This document shows positions 26,628 through 35,364 of a DNA stretch of 64,000 nucleotides, in pieces. Location of the stretch: assembly GCF_017876625.1 (NCBI RefSeq), contig NZ_JAGIOH010000001.1, forward strand, positions 558,001-622,000, written 5' to 3'. A program made the translations under genes and the position numbers. A model generated the notes under the pieces. That model ran no database searches, was not told the DNA's origin, and saw nothing but the letters and a program-made list of their open reading frames with translations. Within the stretch, counting starts at the first letter, position 1. Every line of letters starts with the position of its first letter. The stretch is from Streptomyces syringium. Its GTDB lineage: Bacteria > Actinomycetota > Actinomycetes > Streptomycetales > Streptomycetaceae.

Positions 26628-27364
26628 GAGTGGTCATGCCCTTCTGTAGGGGTACGCGGGTCCGCATCGCTGTGCGGGGCGGGCTGTGCGGTGGCGAGTT
26701 CCACCGCACGGTGCAGTGCGCGGGTGCGCAGTCGCGCGTAGGTGGTGAGCTGTTCGCGCCGCAGGGCCCGGACCTCGGCCAGCCGGGCCGGCTCCAGGCG
26801 GGCACGGACGTCGGCGAGGCCGCTCTCCCGGTCGCAGCGGGCGGTGACCGCGGGATCCGGGCGTTCGGGTCGCGCGGCGCCGGGCGGGGTGACGCAGCGG
26901 TTCCACCGGGCCAGGGCGGCGCGGAAGCGCGGGTCGGCCGCCATGCGGGCGCCCGCCTCGGCACGCAGGTTGTCGACGGTGGCCTGGGCCCGGAACCAGC
27001 TCCGCTGGTCTCCGTAGAGGACGCGTTGCGCGGCGGCCTGGCAGCCGTCCGTGTGGGCGGTGATGGTGTACCCGGTGGCGAGCGTGAGGGACAGTTCGCG
27101 GCGGCCGGTGCCGAAGAGGGCGTCCTGGATCCGCCGGTCGTGGCCACCGGCGTCCCGCGCCTTCGTCGTCCGTGCGGTCGGCAGGGTGAGTCCCCGCTCT
27201 GCGAGGCAGCGGGTGACGAGGGCACGCTGGACGGACTTGATGAGATCGTCCCGGGCCTGCTCGGAGGCCGAGATGCCGGGTCTGCGGGGTTCGGCCGGTG
27301 GCGTGGCGCAGCCCGCCATCACGAGTGCGGTGAGGGCGACGCACACAGCGTGGAGGAGTCGCAC
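26624..27364 (-). CDS. Lipoprotein of unknown function
   Basis: Membrane-anchored lipoprotein of 246 residues. The lipobox VMAGC puts the lipidated cysteine at residue 19. The mature part is highly charged and helical, with three further cysteines (TRCLAERGL, DGCQAAA, NRCVTPP, and TARCDRES). GTG start at 27364, no clear ribosome site. I do not recognise the family. It is co-translated with the I36 inhibitor. Confidence 0.75.
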   Translation of the reverse strand: MRLLHAVCVALTALVMAGCATPPAEPRRPGISASEQARDDLIKSVQRALVTRCLAERGLTLPTARTTKARDAGGHDRRIQDALFGTGRRELSLTLATGYTITAHTDGCQAAAQRVLYGDQRSWFRAQATVDNLRAEAGARMAADPRFRAALARWNRCVTPPGAARPERPDPAVTARCDRESGLADVRARLEPARLAEVRALRREQLTTYARLRTRALHRAVELATAQPAPHSDADPRTPTEGHDHS

Positions 27365-27676
27365 GTTCAGCCGGCCCGGCAGCCCGTCGGATCGCTGCCG
27401 GCTCCACTGGGGCGCGTCCCCCAGGACCGGTGGAAGGCCGGGACGAAGGGTGCGAGGAGGACGGCGGGCATGGCGCGTCTGCGGAACAAGAGAACTCCCG
27501 TGGTGTCGCGGACCCCGTACGACGTGGCCGGGGCGCTGCCACCATGAATTCCCGGGGGCGGGGCCGCCATTCGGTGTGTCACCCGAAGGGGACCTGCTCC
27601 GAAAGGAGGGCCGGTTTCGAGGACGGCCGGCTCCGGGTGCGGCTGCGGGCTCCGCTCGCTCGTCGAAGTCCCCGTC
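27365..27676. other. 312-bp spacer, no gene seen
   Basis: Lies between the lipoprotein gene and the hydrolase remnant. The frames here change stops irregularly, and I see no ribosome site or family match. Confidence 0.4.
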
Positions 27677-27892
27677 CTACGTCCGGCCGTTCCAGAACGC
27701 GAGCAGTCCGGCCGCCGCTTCCCCGGGCCGGTGGGCGTTCGGCGAATGCCCGCCGCCGGGGGACCGGGAGCAGCACCGCGGACAGGCGCTCGGCCATGTC
27801 CGACAGATGGGAGGGGCCCCAGGTGGCGTCCGGGGAGCCGGAGATGACCACGGGGAAGGCGGCCGGGCGGGCGGTCGCGGGGGGAGCCGGCG
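27677..27892 (-). pseudogene. Frameshifted C-terminal remnant of an alpha/beta hydrolase
   Basis: One minus-strand frame reads FPVVISGSPDATWGPSHLSD and on to AVLLPVP, which looks like the late strand and helix of an alpha/beta hydrolase. At a run of five C (27765-27770 region, plus strand G's) the reading shifts and another frame continues as GGGHSPNAHRPGEAAAGLLAFW and a stop at 27677. Removing one C would join the two parts into the usual ending with the catalytic His (GHSPN). The first two thirds of such a protein are absent, because the upstream gene stops at 27893. Confidence 0.6.
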
Positions 27893-28987
27893 TCAGATCC
27901 GCAAGCCGTCGGCGCCGTCCGGGGTGCCGCGCTCACCCATCCTGTCCATGGCAAGGCGCATCATCGCCGCGACGAGGTCCTGCGGCTTCAACTCCTGCGC
28001 GCCGGAGGGCGCCATGACGCCGCCCGCGCCACCTCGGAGGCCGATGACCAGCGGCAGCTTCCCCTTGACCTTCTCGTCCAGCTGGGACAGGTCGAGGGTC
28101 AGGGCGGAGATCATGCCGTTCTTGATGGCCACGTCGACGGTGACGTCCTTCTTCGGGGCGCCGTCCGGCCCGGACGGCCTGCCGTCCTTGCCCAGCTTCT
28201 TCCGCAGCGGCTCCAGGGCCTTGGCGAGGTCCGCGGCGACCTTCTTCGCCGGCACGGTGACCTTCACGTGGTCCGCGCCGCCCTTCTTGCCTGCGGCCTT
28301 GAATTCGGCGTTGTCCCCGAGCGCCTTCCGCACCGCGTCGAAGATCTGCTGCCGGCTCTTCGGATCGAGCTGCTCCTCCTCGCCCCGGGCTCCGTTCTTG
28401 CTCCTGCCGCGTTTCTCGGCCAGTTCCTTGAAGGCGTCGGCGTCGAGCACGACCCATTCGCCCTTGACCGCGTTCTTCACCGCGCCCATGGAGGAAGGGA
28501 GTTCGTCCGCCTTCCTCATGAGTTCGTCGATCCCCGCCCTGTCGTCGCGGCCCTTCGAGGAAGGCAGCTCCGAGAATGCCTTGAGGTCACCGCGCACGTA
28601 GTACTTCTTGCCGATGGAGCGGACCTCCAACAGGGCCTTGCCGTCGTTCTTCGCCAGCTTGAAGGCGCCCGAGCCGTTCTCGTCGCCGGCCTTGACGTCC
28701 TTGAGCGGCTTGTCGAACGCGGAGGCGGAGGTGAGCTTCAGGCCTTCGAGCAGGTCGGCGTCGCGGCGCTCGAAGTCATCGGTGTCCTTCAGGGCGGCAT
28801 AGATCTCGTCCGCGTTCGCGTCAAGGCTGATGTCCGCGGAAAGGGACTTCTGCTGTCCCATCTTGTCGAAGGCGCGCTGCACCTTCGCTCCCGCACTGAG
28901 CTGCTCGGCGGGTCCGCAGGAAACGGACGCGGCCGTTATCAGGGCGACGAATCCCGCGGCCGTCAGTCCTTTGCGCTTCGTAAGTAT
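27893..28987 (-). CDS. Lipoprotein (LppX/LprG-like) without a standard start codon
   Basis: Lipoprotein of about 364 residues. The frame continues upstream of a GTG at 28882 into a clear lipoprotein signal (LTKRKGLTAAGFVALITAAS then VSCGPAEQ), so the true N-terminus lies near 28987. There the codon is ATA, about 8 bases after GGGGAG, exactly where an ATG is expected, and no ATG, GTG or TTG exists in frame between there and the upstream stop. The mature part is lysine-rich with two beta-rich repeats, like LppX/LprG cell-envelope proteins. Either ATA serves as start, a base change broke it, or translation uses GTG 28882 and loses the signal. Confidence 0.7.
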   Translation of the reverse strand: MLTKRKGLTAAGFVALITAASVSCGPAEQLSAGAKVQRAFDKMGQQKSLSADISLDANADEIYAALKDTDDFERRDADLLEGLKLTSASAFDKPLKDVKAGDENGSGAFKLAKNDGKALLEVRSIGKKYYVRGDLKAFSELPSSKGRDDRAGIDELMRKADELPSSMGAVKNAVKGEWVVLDADAFKELAEKRGRSKNGARGEEEQLDPKSRQQIFDAVRKALGDNAEFKAAGKKGGADHVKVTVPAKKVAADLAKALEPLRKKLGKDGRPSGPDGAPKKDVTVDVAIKNGMISALTLDLSQLDEKVKGKLPLVIGLRGGAGGVMAPSGAQELKPQDLVAAMMRLAMDRMGERGTPDGADGLRI

Positions 28988-29397
28988 GACGTACTCCCCA
29001 ACTGAAGGTCCTAGTAAATAGAACTAAATGCCACTCAGAGCGGGCATGTCAAAGCGATTTTCGGACCAACGGCTTACGTTTGTCGCCACCGGCCGGTGGG
29101 CGGACGGCAACCACCGGCGACCGCGCGAGCACCCACCGGTCCCCGGCCCCCGCCGCGCCCCGCTTCCCGCGCATCACTCCGACACCGGCTTCCCCCTGGG
29201 CCGCTTCCGGCCGATGCGGCGGCATTGCGCCCTACCATCCGTAAATGTCCCGGTCGCAGAAACCGACGGGCTTCCCGCGGCGTCTCCCAGACTGTCCCCG
29301 CTCACGCCCCGGCGGGGGCCGACGCACGCGGTTCTCGAGGGCCGATCGGCGGCCCGGACGGGGCCGTGGGGCACGTCGGCACGGACAAGGGGCAGCA
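28988..29397. other. 410-bp divergent spacer
   Basis: Contains the AT-rich stretch GTAAATAGAACTAAATG near 29014-29030, probably the promoter area of the lipoprotein gene. The rest is GC-rich without a convincing ORF. A frame open from 29245 on the plus strand joins the next gene but has no ribosome site and a basic, low-complexity sequence. Confidence 0.4.
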
Positions 29398-30120
29398 GTG
29401 GGCGATACAGGCAGGCCGGACGCGGCGGACGTACGGGCCGTTCCGTACGGGGGCCGGGGGCCGGGTGTGCGTCCACGCGGGTTGGTGGACTTCCGGGGAC
29501 GAGCAGGCGCCCCTGCTGTGTTGTCCTACCCCGCGGGTGCCGTGGTGGTCGTTTCCGGCTTGCCCGGCAGCGGCAAGAGCACCCTGCTGCGCCGGTGGTC
29601 CGAGGGCGCGGCGGCCGTCGATCCGCGGGATGTCCACGTCGCGTGCCAGGCGCTGATGCCGGATCGTCTGCCGTACGCGGTGTACCGGCCCTGGGCCCGC
29701 TTGGAGCACGTCCGCCGGTTGCGGGCCGCGGTGCGCGCGGGCGGGCCGCTGCTGGTGCACGACTGCGGCAGCCGGCCGTGGTTGCGCCGCTGGCTGGCCC
29801 GGTCCGCCGGGCGGCAGGGCCGCGAACTGCATCTGGTGCTGCTGGACGTCGGCGCCGCCGAGGCCCTCGCGGGGCAGCGGGCCCGGGGCCGCTGGGCGCC
29901 GGGCCGGGTGTTCGCCCGCCACCGGAGGAGGCTCGACCGGCTGCTGCTCGCGCTGTCCGCACAGACCGGGGCGGGCCCGGGTGCGGTCCCCGAGGTGGTG
30001 GCCGAGGCGGTCTCGGTGGTGCTGCTCGGCCGGGCCTCGCGCGAGCAGGTGACGGCGGTGGAGTTCGGCGCGGAGGTCCACCGTCCAGGGCTCCCCGAGG
30101 AGGCGTGCACGGCGGCGTGA
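29398..30120 (+). CDS. P-loop ATPase/kinase-like protein
   Basis: Protein of 240 residues. The Walker A loop VVVSGLPGSGKSTLLRR lies at about 45-60, of the small-molecule kinase type (Zeta-toxin/AAA_33-like). LLVHDCGSRPW may be the Walker B-like strand, and the basic stretch RARGRWAPGRVFARHRRRL looks like a lid. The GTG at 29398 was chosen for its AAGGGG site. No partner gene identifies the substrate. Confidence 0.75.
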   Translation: MGDTGRPDAADVRAVPYGGRGPGVRPRGLVDFRGRAGAPAVLSYPAGAVVVVSGLPGSGKSTLLRRWSEGAAAVDPRDVHVACQALMPDRLPYAVYRPWARLEHVRRLRAAVRAGGPLLVHDCGSRPWLRRWLARSAGRQGRELHLVLLDVGAAEALAGQRARGRWAPGRVFARHRRRLDRLLLALSAQTGAGPGAVPEVVAEAVSVVLLGRASREQVTAVEFGAEVHRPGLPEEACTAA

Positions 30121-30253
30121 AAGACACGCTCCCGGTTCCGGCCGGGCAGTGACCGGCGCCCGCGGCAATCTTGTGGCCGACTGCCGGGCCCACAGCCTAC
30201 GGTGGCGTCCGTGGCGGGCCCCGGGCCCGCCTTCGGCCCGGAAGGATGAACTC

Positions 30254-31282
30254 ATGGCACCACGACTGCCGTTCGGCGGAGCACTGCGGGCCGAACTGGG
30301 CGGGCCCCGGCAGGCCCACCTGCTGGAGAGCAGCCCACGCTCACACGTGTGGCGCGTCGAGTTGGGCGGAGCGCGGGCCGTGGTGAAACAGGCCGTGGAC
30401 GGCCCGGACGCCGCGGAGCGCCATCACCGCGAAGTGACCGCGCTGCGGCTCGCCGCCCGCGCCGACCCGCCCGTGGTGCCCGCGCTCCTCGGCACCGATC
30501 CCCCTCAGCGCGTCCTGGTCCTGGAGCACGTGGACCACCACCGCCCGCCCGGTGACTGGATCGTCGGCTACGCCACGACCCTGGCCCGGCTGCACGCGAC
30601 GACCGGACCGGAGGACGCCGGCTCGCTCCCCGCGTGGTCGGGGCCGGGACACCACGACGTGGCCGCCTTCCTCCGGCTGGCCGAGACGCTCGGGGTCACC
30701 GTGCCCTCCCCCGCGCCCGGCCAGCTCGATGACCTCGTGCACCGCCTCGGCGAGGCGCCCGGGTACGCGTTGCTGCACGGCGATCCCTGTCCGGGCAACG
30801 ATCTGCACACCGCCGACGGGATCCGGTTCATCGACTTCGAACAGGCCTCTCTCGGCAACGGCCTGATGGAACTCGCCTACCTTCGCATCGGCTTCCCGAC
30901 ATGCTGGTGCGCCACCGCCGCCCCCGAACCGCTCCTCGCCCGCGCCGAGGCCGCCTACCGCTCGGCGTGGCGCACCGCGACCGGCACCGAACCCCGCGGT
31001 GATCTCACCGACGCGTGCGCCGGCTGGCTGCTCCGCGGCGACGCACTCGTCCCGAAGGCCGAGCGCGGGACCACCGACCATCTGGCCCGGGTCACCGGCC
31101 GGGACTGGGCGTGGGGCACCGCGACCGCCCGGCAGCGCCTGGCCCACCGGCTCGGTGTCGTCAGCCGGATGACCGCCGGCCGGGCCGATCTGAGCGGTTT
31201 GAACCGGCTCTGCGCGGACATGCGCCGACGCGTCCTCGCCCGCTGGCCGAAGCTCACGCCCCTGCCGTCACACCGCCCGTAG
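30254..31282 (+). CDS. Aminoglycoside phosphotransferase-family kinase
   Basis: Kinase of 342 residues. Brenner motif HGDPCPGN is at 175-182 (His175, Asp177, Asn182), the metal-binding aspartate is Asp194 in FIDFEQASLGNG, and the nucleotide-binding lysine is Lys45 (RAVVKQAV). It belongs to the broad APH/choline-kinase fold; the LMELAYLRIGFP segment suggests a metabolic rather than a known resistance enzyme. AAGGA precedes the ATG at 30254. It stands alone on the plus strand. Confidence 0.82.
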   Translation: MAPRLPFGGALRAELGGPRQAHLLESSPRSHVWRVELGGARAVVKQAVDGPDAAERHHREVTALRLAARADPPVVPALLGTDPPQRVLVLEHVDHHRPPGDWIVGYATTLARLHATTGPEDAGSLPAWSGPGHHDVAAFLRLAETLGVTVPSPAPGQLDDLVHRLGEAPGYALLHGDPCPGNDLHTADGIRFIDFEQASLGNGLMELAYLRIGFPTCWCATAAPEPLLARAEAAYRSAWRTATGTEPRGDLTDACAGWLLRGDALVPKAERGTTDHLARVTGRDWAWGTATARQRLAHRLGVVSRMTAGRADLSGLNRLCADMRRRVLARWPKLTPLPSHRP

Positions 31283-31324
31283 CGGGGAGTGCGGACCGGC
31301 GGTCACAGCGTGATTACCCGACGG

Positions 31325-32173
31325 TCAGGCCCGCGTCGTGGCCCCTGCCCGGCTGATCAGGCGGTGCAGTGATGCCTTCAGGCCGGCGACGAACGCGTCG
31401 CGGGTGCTCGCGGGTACGAGGTCGAGCGACAGGTAGGGGTTGAGGTCCTCCAGCTCGACGAGGAGCAGTTCGCCGTCCGGGGTGCGGCAGGCGTCGACGC
31501 GCTGAATGCCGTGGTCGAGGGTGTTCCAGTCGATGAAGCGCTGGGCGAAGTCCAGATCGGCGGCGGTGGGCTCGTACGGTTCCAGCACCCACCGCTCCTC
31601 GGGCCGAGGCGCGTGGAGGGCGTACTGGAAGGCGTGGTCGATGAAGTAGAACGAGACCTCGTAGCGGAAGCGGATGCGCGGCTGGACGAGCACGCCGCCG
31701 TATTCCAGGGTGTCCAGCCGGTCACGGGGGACGATCTCCAGGCCTATGGAGTCCGCGCCGAGCTTCGGCTTGACCACGTACTCGTCCACCCGGGGCAGCC
31801 GGTCGAGGTCCTCGTGCCGGTCGATGGTGGGGATGACGGGATATCCCGCCGCGCTCAGGTCGAGCAGGTACTGCTTGCCGGCCATGTCGGCCCTGCCCGT
31901 CAGCTCGTTGTAGACAAGGGTGCCGCCCCGGGCCGCGCGGTCGCGGAAGTCGTCGTAGCGCTCCTGGTAGTGCAGCACCGGGCCGCTGTTGCGGACCACG
32001 ACCGCGTCGAAGGAGTCCATCAGCGCGGCGGCGTCCAACGGGTGGCACAGGGCGATGTCGAAGTCGTCACGCAGCCGCGAGGACAGGAAAATGTCCTCGT
32101 CGCAGTACCGCCGCCCCCGCGCCGGGTAGGCGAGGTCGGTGACGTACAGGACACGGGGCTGAGCGGGTGACAC
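31325..32173 (-). CDS. ATP-grasp domain protein
   Basis: Protein of 282 residues with an ATP-grasp pattern: a pre-domain (PRVLYVTDLAYPARG), YVVKPKLGADSIGLEIV as the nucleotide-binding lysine strand, and VDACRTPDGELLLVELEDLNPYLS with metal-binding Glu and Asn at the end. Such enzymes join a carboxylate to an amine or thiol. GTG 32173 was chosen for CAGGAGA at 6 bases. It diverges from the binding-protein operon at 32522. Substrate unknown. Confidence 0.8.
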   Translation of the reverse strand: MSPAQPRVLYVTDLAYPARGRRYCDEDIFLSSRLRDDFDIALCHPLDAAALMDSFDAVVVRNSGPVLHYQERYDDFRDRAARGGTLVYNELTGRADMAGKQYLLDLSAAGYPVIPTIDRHEDLDRLPRVDEYVVKPKLGADSIGLEIVPRDRLDTLEYGGVLVQPRIRFRYEVSFYFIDHAFQYALHAPRPEERWVLEPYEPTAADLDFAQRFIDWNTLDHGIQRVDACRTPDGELLLVELEDLNPYLSLDLVPASTRDAFVAGLKASLHRLISRAGATTRA

Positions 32174-32521
32174 GGTTTCTCCTGAAAGATCGGCTATGGC
32201 CCAACCTACCTTCGGCCGATCTCGCGTCGGGAGCGTGGGGCGGCGCCTCTGCCCGATGCGGCTGCGCGCGCGGGCCGGCCGGCTCCGTGTGGCCGGTCCG
32301 GGCGGTGCCCCAACGCCGAAGGGATCACACCGTCCGCTCTCGACAACACCGTCACCCGCCTGCCGGCTGTGGATCCCCCAACGACCCCGGTGATACGGCG
32401 AGTTGTTCACCTACCCGTTCCCCTTCATTACGCGGCTCGCCACCCCGCGGTGTCACACTCGCTCCCCTATCGACGGGTGCACGGCATGGGGGGATCCTGG
32501 CGTGAGCGGGCAGGAGGAGTC
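32174..32521. other. 348-bp divergent promoter region
   Basis: Separates the ATP-grasp gene and the binding-protein operon. Less GC-rich around 32390-32440 (GATACGGCGAGTTGTTCACC and CTTCATTACG), probably promoters. The ribosome site AGGAGGAG of the next gene is at its end. No other gene seen. Confidence 0.4.
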
Positions 32522-33772
32522 GTGACCACCACCGGGGGCAGATCGACCGTCGAGGAACCACGTCTGGCCATCGAGCGCCGGGCGCCCTCCTTATGGTCGC
32601 GCCGGCGGTTCCTGGTGGTCATAGCCCCCTTGCTGGCCACCGTTCTGACCGGCGCGGCACTGCTCGCCCTCTCCGGGAACTTCCTGCTGCCCTTCCAGCG
32701 GGTGGTCACCCTGGAAGGCAAGATGGGGTCGAAGGGCGACTTCTTCGGGGACGAGGAGGTCCGGCGCATCCTGATGCGACATCACATCAAGGTCCACATC
32801 ACGAGCTCGGGCTCGCGCGAGGTCGCGGTGCGCAACATCGACTCGTACGACTTCGTCTTTCCCTCCGGACAGCCCGCGGGAGACCTGATCACCAGCGAGC
32901 GGGCGGCGAAGAACCAGTACAGCAAGGTGCACCGGCCCTTCGTCAGCCCCATTGTGCTAGCCACCTATCGCGGCTACGCCGAGACCCTGCGGGACGCCGG
33001 AATCGCCACCCCGCAGCGGAGCCCGGAGCCGGGCGGGTCGCTGTACTACACGCTGGACATGGCGAAGTTCCTCGATCTGGTGGCCCGCGACGGCGGGAAC
33101 CGGTGGAACGACATCGGGATCCAGCGGCACGGCACCACCAACGGGAACACCGTCCTGGCCCAGACGTCCGACATCTGCCGGTCCAACTCGGCGGGCACCT
33201 ATCTGGGGCTGGTCGCCTTCACCCGGAACCACGACGACGTCCCCGACACCGAGCGGGAGGCCGACCGGCTCGCCACGCAGATCAAGCCGCTCCTGGTCCG
33301 CCAGGGACTGCCCGCCGCCGATGTGTTCCAGACCTACAGCTCGCCGGAGGGAAAGGGGATCTCCCCCGTCGTGGTGGCCTACGAGCACCAGTACCTCGCC
33401 TATCAGCGCAGCTACAAGGCACGGTACGACAGGGTCGACTCGGAGCGGGTGCTGCTCTACCCGAGCAGTCAATTCGTGACGCAGCCCCAGTTCATCGCCC
33501 TCACCCCGGGCGGCGAGCGGCTCGGCGAGCTGGTCGTCCGGGACCCCGGTCTGCGCCGCCGGGCCATGGAGCTCGGCTTCCGGGTCCTCGATCCGACCGG
33601 CGCCGTGGCCAGTGACCAGCTGTCGGCCTTCCTCAAGGGCAACGGCATACCCGTCCCCGCGGCGGGCTCGGGCGACACCAAGTCGCTGATGCCCCGGCTC
33701 GCGCTCCTCGAGCGGATGATCTCCGCCATCGGGGACTGCCCGCCCGCCGAGCTGCCGGAACAAGCCCCGTGA
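32522..33772 (+). CDS. Membrane-anchored, substrate-binding-like extracellular protein
   Basis: Protein of 416 residues. After a basic 35-residue tail a membrane helix (FLVVIAPLLATVLTGAALLAL) anchors it. The outer part, with MGSKGDFFGDEEVRRIL, DSYDFVFPSGQPAGDLI and the region around NGNTVLAQTSD, resembles type-2 periplasmic-binding-protein folds. It has no ABC permease partner. The GTG at 32522 follows AGGAGGAG. It overlaps the next gene by GTGA, so the two are translated together. Confidence 0.75.
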   Translation: MTTTGGRSTVEEPRLAIERRAPSLWSRRRFLVVIAPLLATVLTGAALLALSGNFLLPFQRVVTLEGKMGSKGDFFGDEEVRRILMRHHIKVHITSSGSREVAVRNIDSYDFVFPSGQPAGDLITSERAAKNQYSKVHRPFVSPIVLATYRGYAETLRDAGIATPQRSPEPGGSLYYTLDMAKFLDLVARDGGNRWNDIGIQRHGTTNGNTVLAQTSDICRSNSAGTYLGLVAFTRNHDDVPDTEREADRLATQIKPLLVRQGLPAADVFQTYSSPEGKGISPVVVAYEHQYLAYQRSYKARYDRVDSERVLLYPSSQFVTQPQFIALTPGGERLGELVVRDPGLRRRAMELGFRVLDPTGAVASDQLSAFLKGNGIPVPAAGSGDTKSLMPRLALLERMISAIGDCPPAELPEQAP

Positions 33773-35364
33773 GGCCCGGTCTCCGCCTGCCGCGGCTCCT
33801 CACGCTCTGGCTGGTACTGGCACTGCTCGCCACGACCACCACGTCCTGCTCCTCCGGCGAGGGCGACGGCACCACCCTGGACGTTCTGGCCAGTTCGGAA
33901 CTCGCCGATATGAAGCCGCTCCTCGACGACCTGCGCCGGGACACCGGTGTCACGCTGCGGATGGACTACCGGGGCACCGTGGACGCCAGCAACGGCCTGA
34001 CGCCCGGCCGCTACCACCACGACCTCGCCTGGCTCTCCTCCGACCGCTGGTTCCAACTCAAACTCAAGGGCGCTGGCGGCAGGGTCGAACTGCCGCTGTC
34101 CCAGCGGACGATGTTCTCCCCCGTGGTCATCGGCATGAAGCGGAGCGTCGCCGATCGTCTGCGCCGGGGCACGAAGGACGGGCAGATCTCGTGGGCGGAC
34201 GTCGCCGACGCCGCGGCGGCCGGATCGCTGCGGTTCGCGATGGCCGACCCACGGCGCACCAACAGCGGTCTGGCCGCCCTGGTCGGGGTGGCGACCGCCG
34301 CCGCGGGCACCGGAAAGGCCCTGCGCCTGGAGGACGTCTCCTGCGACCGGCTCCGTGGTTTCTTCGCCGGCCAGGCACTCACCGAAGGGTCCACGACTGC
34401 CCTGGCGGACACCTTCGTCCGGCGGCAGGGCGAACTCGACGCGCTGATCACCTACGAGTCGTCGCTGCTCTCCCTCAACGCGGGCGGCAGGCTCGGCGAA
34501 CCGCTGGAGGTCGTCTACCCCAAGGACGGCATGGTCCTCTCGGACTACCCGCTGCTGCTGCTCGATCCGGCCAAACGCGCTGCCTACGACAAGGTGGTCG
34601 CCTGGCTGCGGAGCGATCCGGCCCAGAAGAAAATCATGGAGCGTACGCTGCGCCGCCCGCTCGACACGTCCGTGCCCCGGGACTCCCGGCTCCGCCATCC
34701 CGTGGGCAACGCGCTGTACTTCCCGGACCGGCAGGAGGTCGTCGACCGGCTGCTCGCGGACTACGGCGGCGCCGGGAAGGCGAAGCCGGCCAGGGTGATG
34801 TTCCTGCTCGACTTCTCCGGATCGATGAAGGGCGGCCGCATGGCGGAGTTACGGGCGACGTTCGACGGTCTGGGCGGGGCGGACGACTCCCGGTCGGGGA
34901 AGTTCGTCCGCTTCTACCAGGGCGAGACGCTCACCGTGCTGCGGTTCGGCAGCCGGGTGCTCGACCAGCGCAGCGTGACCTATCACGGGCAGCGGGACCT
35001 GGACGTGCTCCGCTCGTTCATAGCGTCGGGCGACGTCGACGGCGCCACCGCCGTCTGGTCGGCGCTCGACGCGGCCTACGACAAGGTGGCCGGCATGGTC
35101 CGGGAGGACCCCGGGCGGCCGGTGTCGATCCTGCTCATGACGGACGGCGAGAACAACGCCGGTATGGGGCTCGACGCGTTCGTACGCCGGTACCAGGCAC
35201 GGCCCGGCCCGGTGCGGGCCGTGCGTACGTTCACCGTCCGGTACGGCGAGGCCGGCACCGCGGAGTTGGACCGCGCGGCGCGCACGACCGGCGGGCGCAT
35301 GGTCGACGCCACGACCGGCTCCCTCCTCGACGCCTTCAAGGAGACCCGTGGGTGTGTTCACTGA
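33769..35364 (+). CDS. Lipoprotein with binding-protein and von Willebrand A domains
   Basis: Lipoprotein of 531 residues. The lipidated cysteine is about Cys27 (LATTTTSCSS). Residues 35-320 resemble an extracellular substrate-binding protein (LDVLASSELADMKPLLDDL, DLAWLSSDRWF). From about 335 a von Willebrand A domain follows, with MIDAS motif FLLDFSGSMKGG, a central Thr region (GDVDGATAVWSALDAAY) and LLMTDGENNAG. Binding-protein plus VWA fusions are presumed to sense or bridge extracellular ligands. Part of a three-gene operon. Confidence 0.85.
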   Translation: MRPGLRLPRLLTLWLVLALLATTTTSCSSGEGDGTTLDVLASSELADMKPLLDDLRRDTGVTLRMDYRGTVDASNGLTPGRYHHDLAWLSSDRWFQLKLKGAGGRVELPLSQRTMFSPVVIGMKRSVADRLRRGTKDGQISWADVADAAAAGSLRFAMADPRRTNSGLAALVGVATAAAGTGKALRLEDVSCDRLRGFFAGQALTEGSTTALADTFVRRQGELDALITYESSLLSLNAGGRLGEPLEVVYPKDGMVLSDYPLLLLDPAKRAAYDKVVAWLRSDPAQKKIMERTLRRPLDTSVPRDSRLRHPVGNALYFPDRQEVVDRLLADYGGAGKAKPARVMFLLDFSGSMKGGRMAELRATFDGLGGADDSRSGKFVRFYQGETLTVLRFGSRVLDQRSVTYHGQRDLDVLRSFIASGDVDGATAVWSALDAAYDKVAGMVREDPGRPVSILLMTDGENNAGMGLDAFVRRYQARPGPVRAVRTFTVRYGEAGTAELDRAARTTGGRMVDATTGSLLDAFKETRGCVH

